From contig NZ_CP092473.1 in NCBI RefSeq assembly GCF_014287515.2, positions 3,127,001 through 3,191,000 on the forward strand: DNA of 64,000 bases, written 5' to 3'. Positions 63,578 to 64,000 of this stretch are shown here, in pieces. The translations under genes and the position numbers were made by a program. The notes beneath the pieces are model-generated. The model had not been told where the DNA came from, did not search any database, and saw only the letters and a program-made list of their open reading frames with translations. Numbering within the stretch: the first letter of the stretch is position 1; every line of letters begins with the position of its first letter. Source of the stretch: Roseburia rectibacter (GTDB lineage: Bacteria > Bacillota > Clostridia > Lachnospirales > Lachnospiraceae).

Positions 63578-63607
63578 AAAAAAAGAAGCCTTGAAAACCA
63601 AGGCTTC
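63578..63607 (-). terminator. tRNA-Trp terminator
   Basis: On the minus strand GAAGCCTTG and CAAGGCTTC form a 9-bp stem with a 5-nt loop, followed by seven T. It begins 7 nt after the tRNA 3' end. Confidence 0.9.
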
Positions 63608-63613
63608 TACAAG

Positions 63614-63684
63614 CAGGGGATGAGAGAATCGAACTCCCACCAAAGGTTTTGGAGACCCCTATCATACCATTTGACCAATCCCCT
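63614..63684 (-). tRNA. tRNA-Trp (anticodon CCA)
   Basis: The acceptor arms AGGGGAT and ATCCCCT pair perfectly (7 bp) with discriminator G. The anticodon loop CTCCAAA carries CCA, and the T loop has GTTCGATTC. The CCA tail is not encoded. About 71 nt. It lies downstream of the 23S rRNA gene on the same strand. Confidence 0.93.
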
Positions 63685-63691
63685 ATATATA

Positions 63692-63716
63692 AAATGACGT
63701 ATCAGATACGTCATTT
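63692..63716 (-). terminator. Hairpin between 23S rRNA and tRNA-Trp
   Basis: AAATGACGTAT and ATACGTCATTT are perfect 11-bp arms with a 3-nt loop. On the minus strand the stem is followed by TATATA. It may end the rRNA transcript or be a processing stem. Two smaller hairpins, GAAGTTGC/GCAACTTC and GCGAAC/GTTCGC, lie just after the 23S 3' end. Confidence 0.55.
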
Positions 63717-63862
63717 ATTATTTTACTTATTAGCTTCACAAAAATCAATAGGACTTTTGTCTTATCTTTAGTACCTTCAAAACTTCATACAGAACACCAT
63801 CAATAACATAATCTGTGAAGTTGCGAAGCAACTTCCAATGCGAACATCGTTCGCTATTATTT

Positions 63863-64000
63863 GGTCAAGCCCTCGATCGATTAGTAACAGTCAGCTCCAC
63901 ACGTTACCGTGCTTCCACCTCTACCCTATCTACCTTGTACTCTTCAAGGGATCTTACTCACTTTTGTGAGGGATATCTCATCTTGAGGGGGGCTTCACGC
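63863..64000 (-). rRNA. 23S rRNA, 3' end (cut by window edge)
   Basis: On the minus strand the final segment reads the conserved 3' part of 23S rRNA: GAAGCCCCCCTCAAGATGAG, then GGTGGAAGCACGGTAACGTG, then CTAATCGATCGAGGGCTTGA. The gene body lies beyond the right edge. The exact 3' end is set near 63863. No 5S rRNA sequence is seen between it and tRNA-Trp. Confidence 0.92.

Noticed and set aside
63690..63862. 5S rRNA gene between 23S and tRNA-Trp
   Set aside because: No 5S-like sequence could be read; the stretch consists of short hairpins and AT-rich DNA.

Overview
The window looks like a chromosomal segment of a gut Lachnospiraceae bacterium close to Roseburia or Agathobacter. The grounds are low-GC Firmicute-style coding, AGGAGG-type ribosome sites, an Agr-type quorum-sensing locus, a xylan-use locus built around GH115, GH8 and GH43 enzymes with a YesMN-type two-component system, and a crotonase gene behind a Rex-type operator. 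The genus is an inference from gene content, not from a search. Almost everything is on the minus strand; the one clear plus-strand protein gene is the crotonase, and the CRISPR array is probably also transcribed on the plus strand.

Layout. (1) 1-6.8 kb: a cluster with a PP2C phosphatase (cut by the window edge), two FHA proteins, a J-domain protein, two paralogous ~141-residue proteins, a 726-residue protein and a membrane VWA protein. FHA, PP2C and VWA together with small tube-like paralogs and a large sheath-like protein suggest a T6SS/contractile-injection-like machine, but this is an inference. (2) 6.8-10.05 kb: agrB, agrD, agrC and agrA plus a nonsense-disrupted Xre regulator. agrD, agrB and the VWA gene overlap one another, so the quorum-sensing genes read directly into the putative machine. 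(3) 10.05-11.0 kb: relics (ParA-like and deacetylase fragments) and two related hairpin units. (4) 11.0-15.9 kb: ABC-2 exporter, a tandem-repeat membrane protein, a GT2 glycosyltransferase and UDP-galactopyranose mutase. (5) 16.3-19.8 kb: mutY, an aminotransferase and divergent crt with promoter, Rex box and terminator. (6) 19.8-39.6 kb: xylan locus with YesN/YesM, two GH43, SGNH esterase, GH115, CE1-type esterase, GH8, two permeases and two solute-binding proteins. None of the enzymes has a signal peptide, so xylo-oligosaccharides are presumably imported and broken down inside the cell.

(7) 39.7-41.6 kb: a decayed element with a tyrosine recombinase broken by an in-frame TAG, an IS91-like transposase fragment and an unrecognised fragment. 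(8) 41.7-50.8 kb: a complete type II-C CRISPR-Cas locus with 33 repeats of 36 bp, interrupted by an IS1634-like element, then cas2, cas1, a compact cas9 (1126 residues) and a tracrRNA with a readable promoter, anti-repeat, nexus and terminator. Each repeat ends in an extended -10 motif, so crRNAs are probably made from a promoter inside every repeat. A block of spacers is present twice, on either side of the insertion.

(9) 50.9-63.35 kb: a phosphorothioate-based defence operon. It has sspD, sspB, sspC, sspA and sspE, followed by three genes that do not belong to the core set: a 50-residue protein, an SMC/DndD-like ATPase and a 170-residue protein. They may form a second effector arm. A strong promoter overlapped by inverted repeats lies upstream of sspD. 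(10) 63.6-64.0 kb: tRNA-Trp(CCA) and the 3' end of a 23S rRNA gene, with no 5S gene between them.
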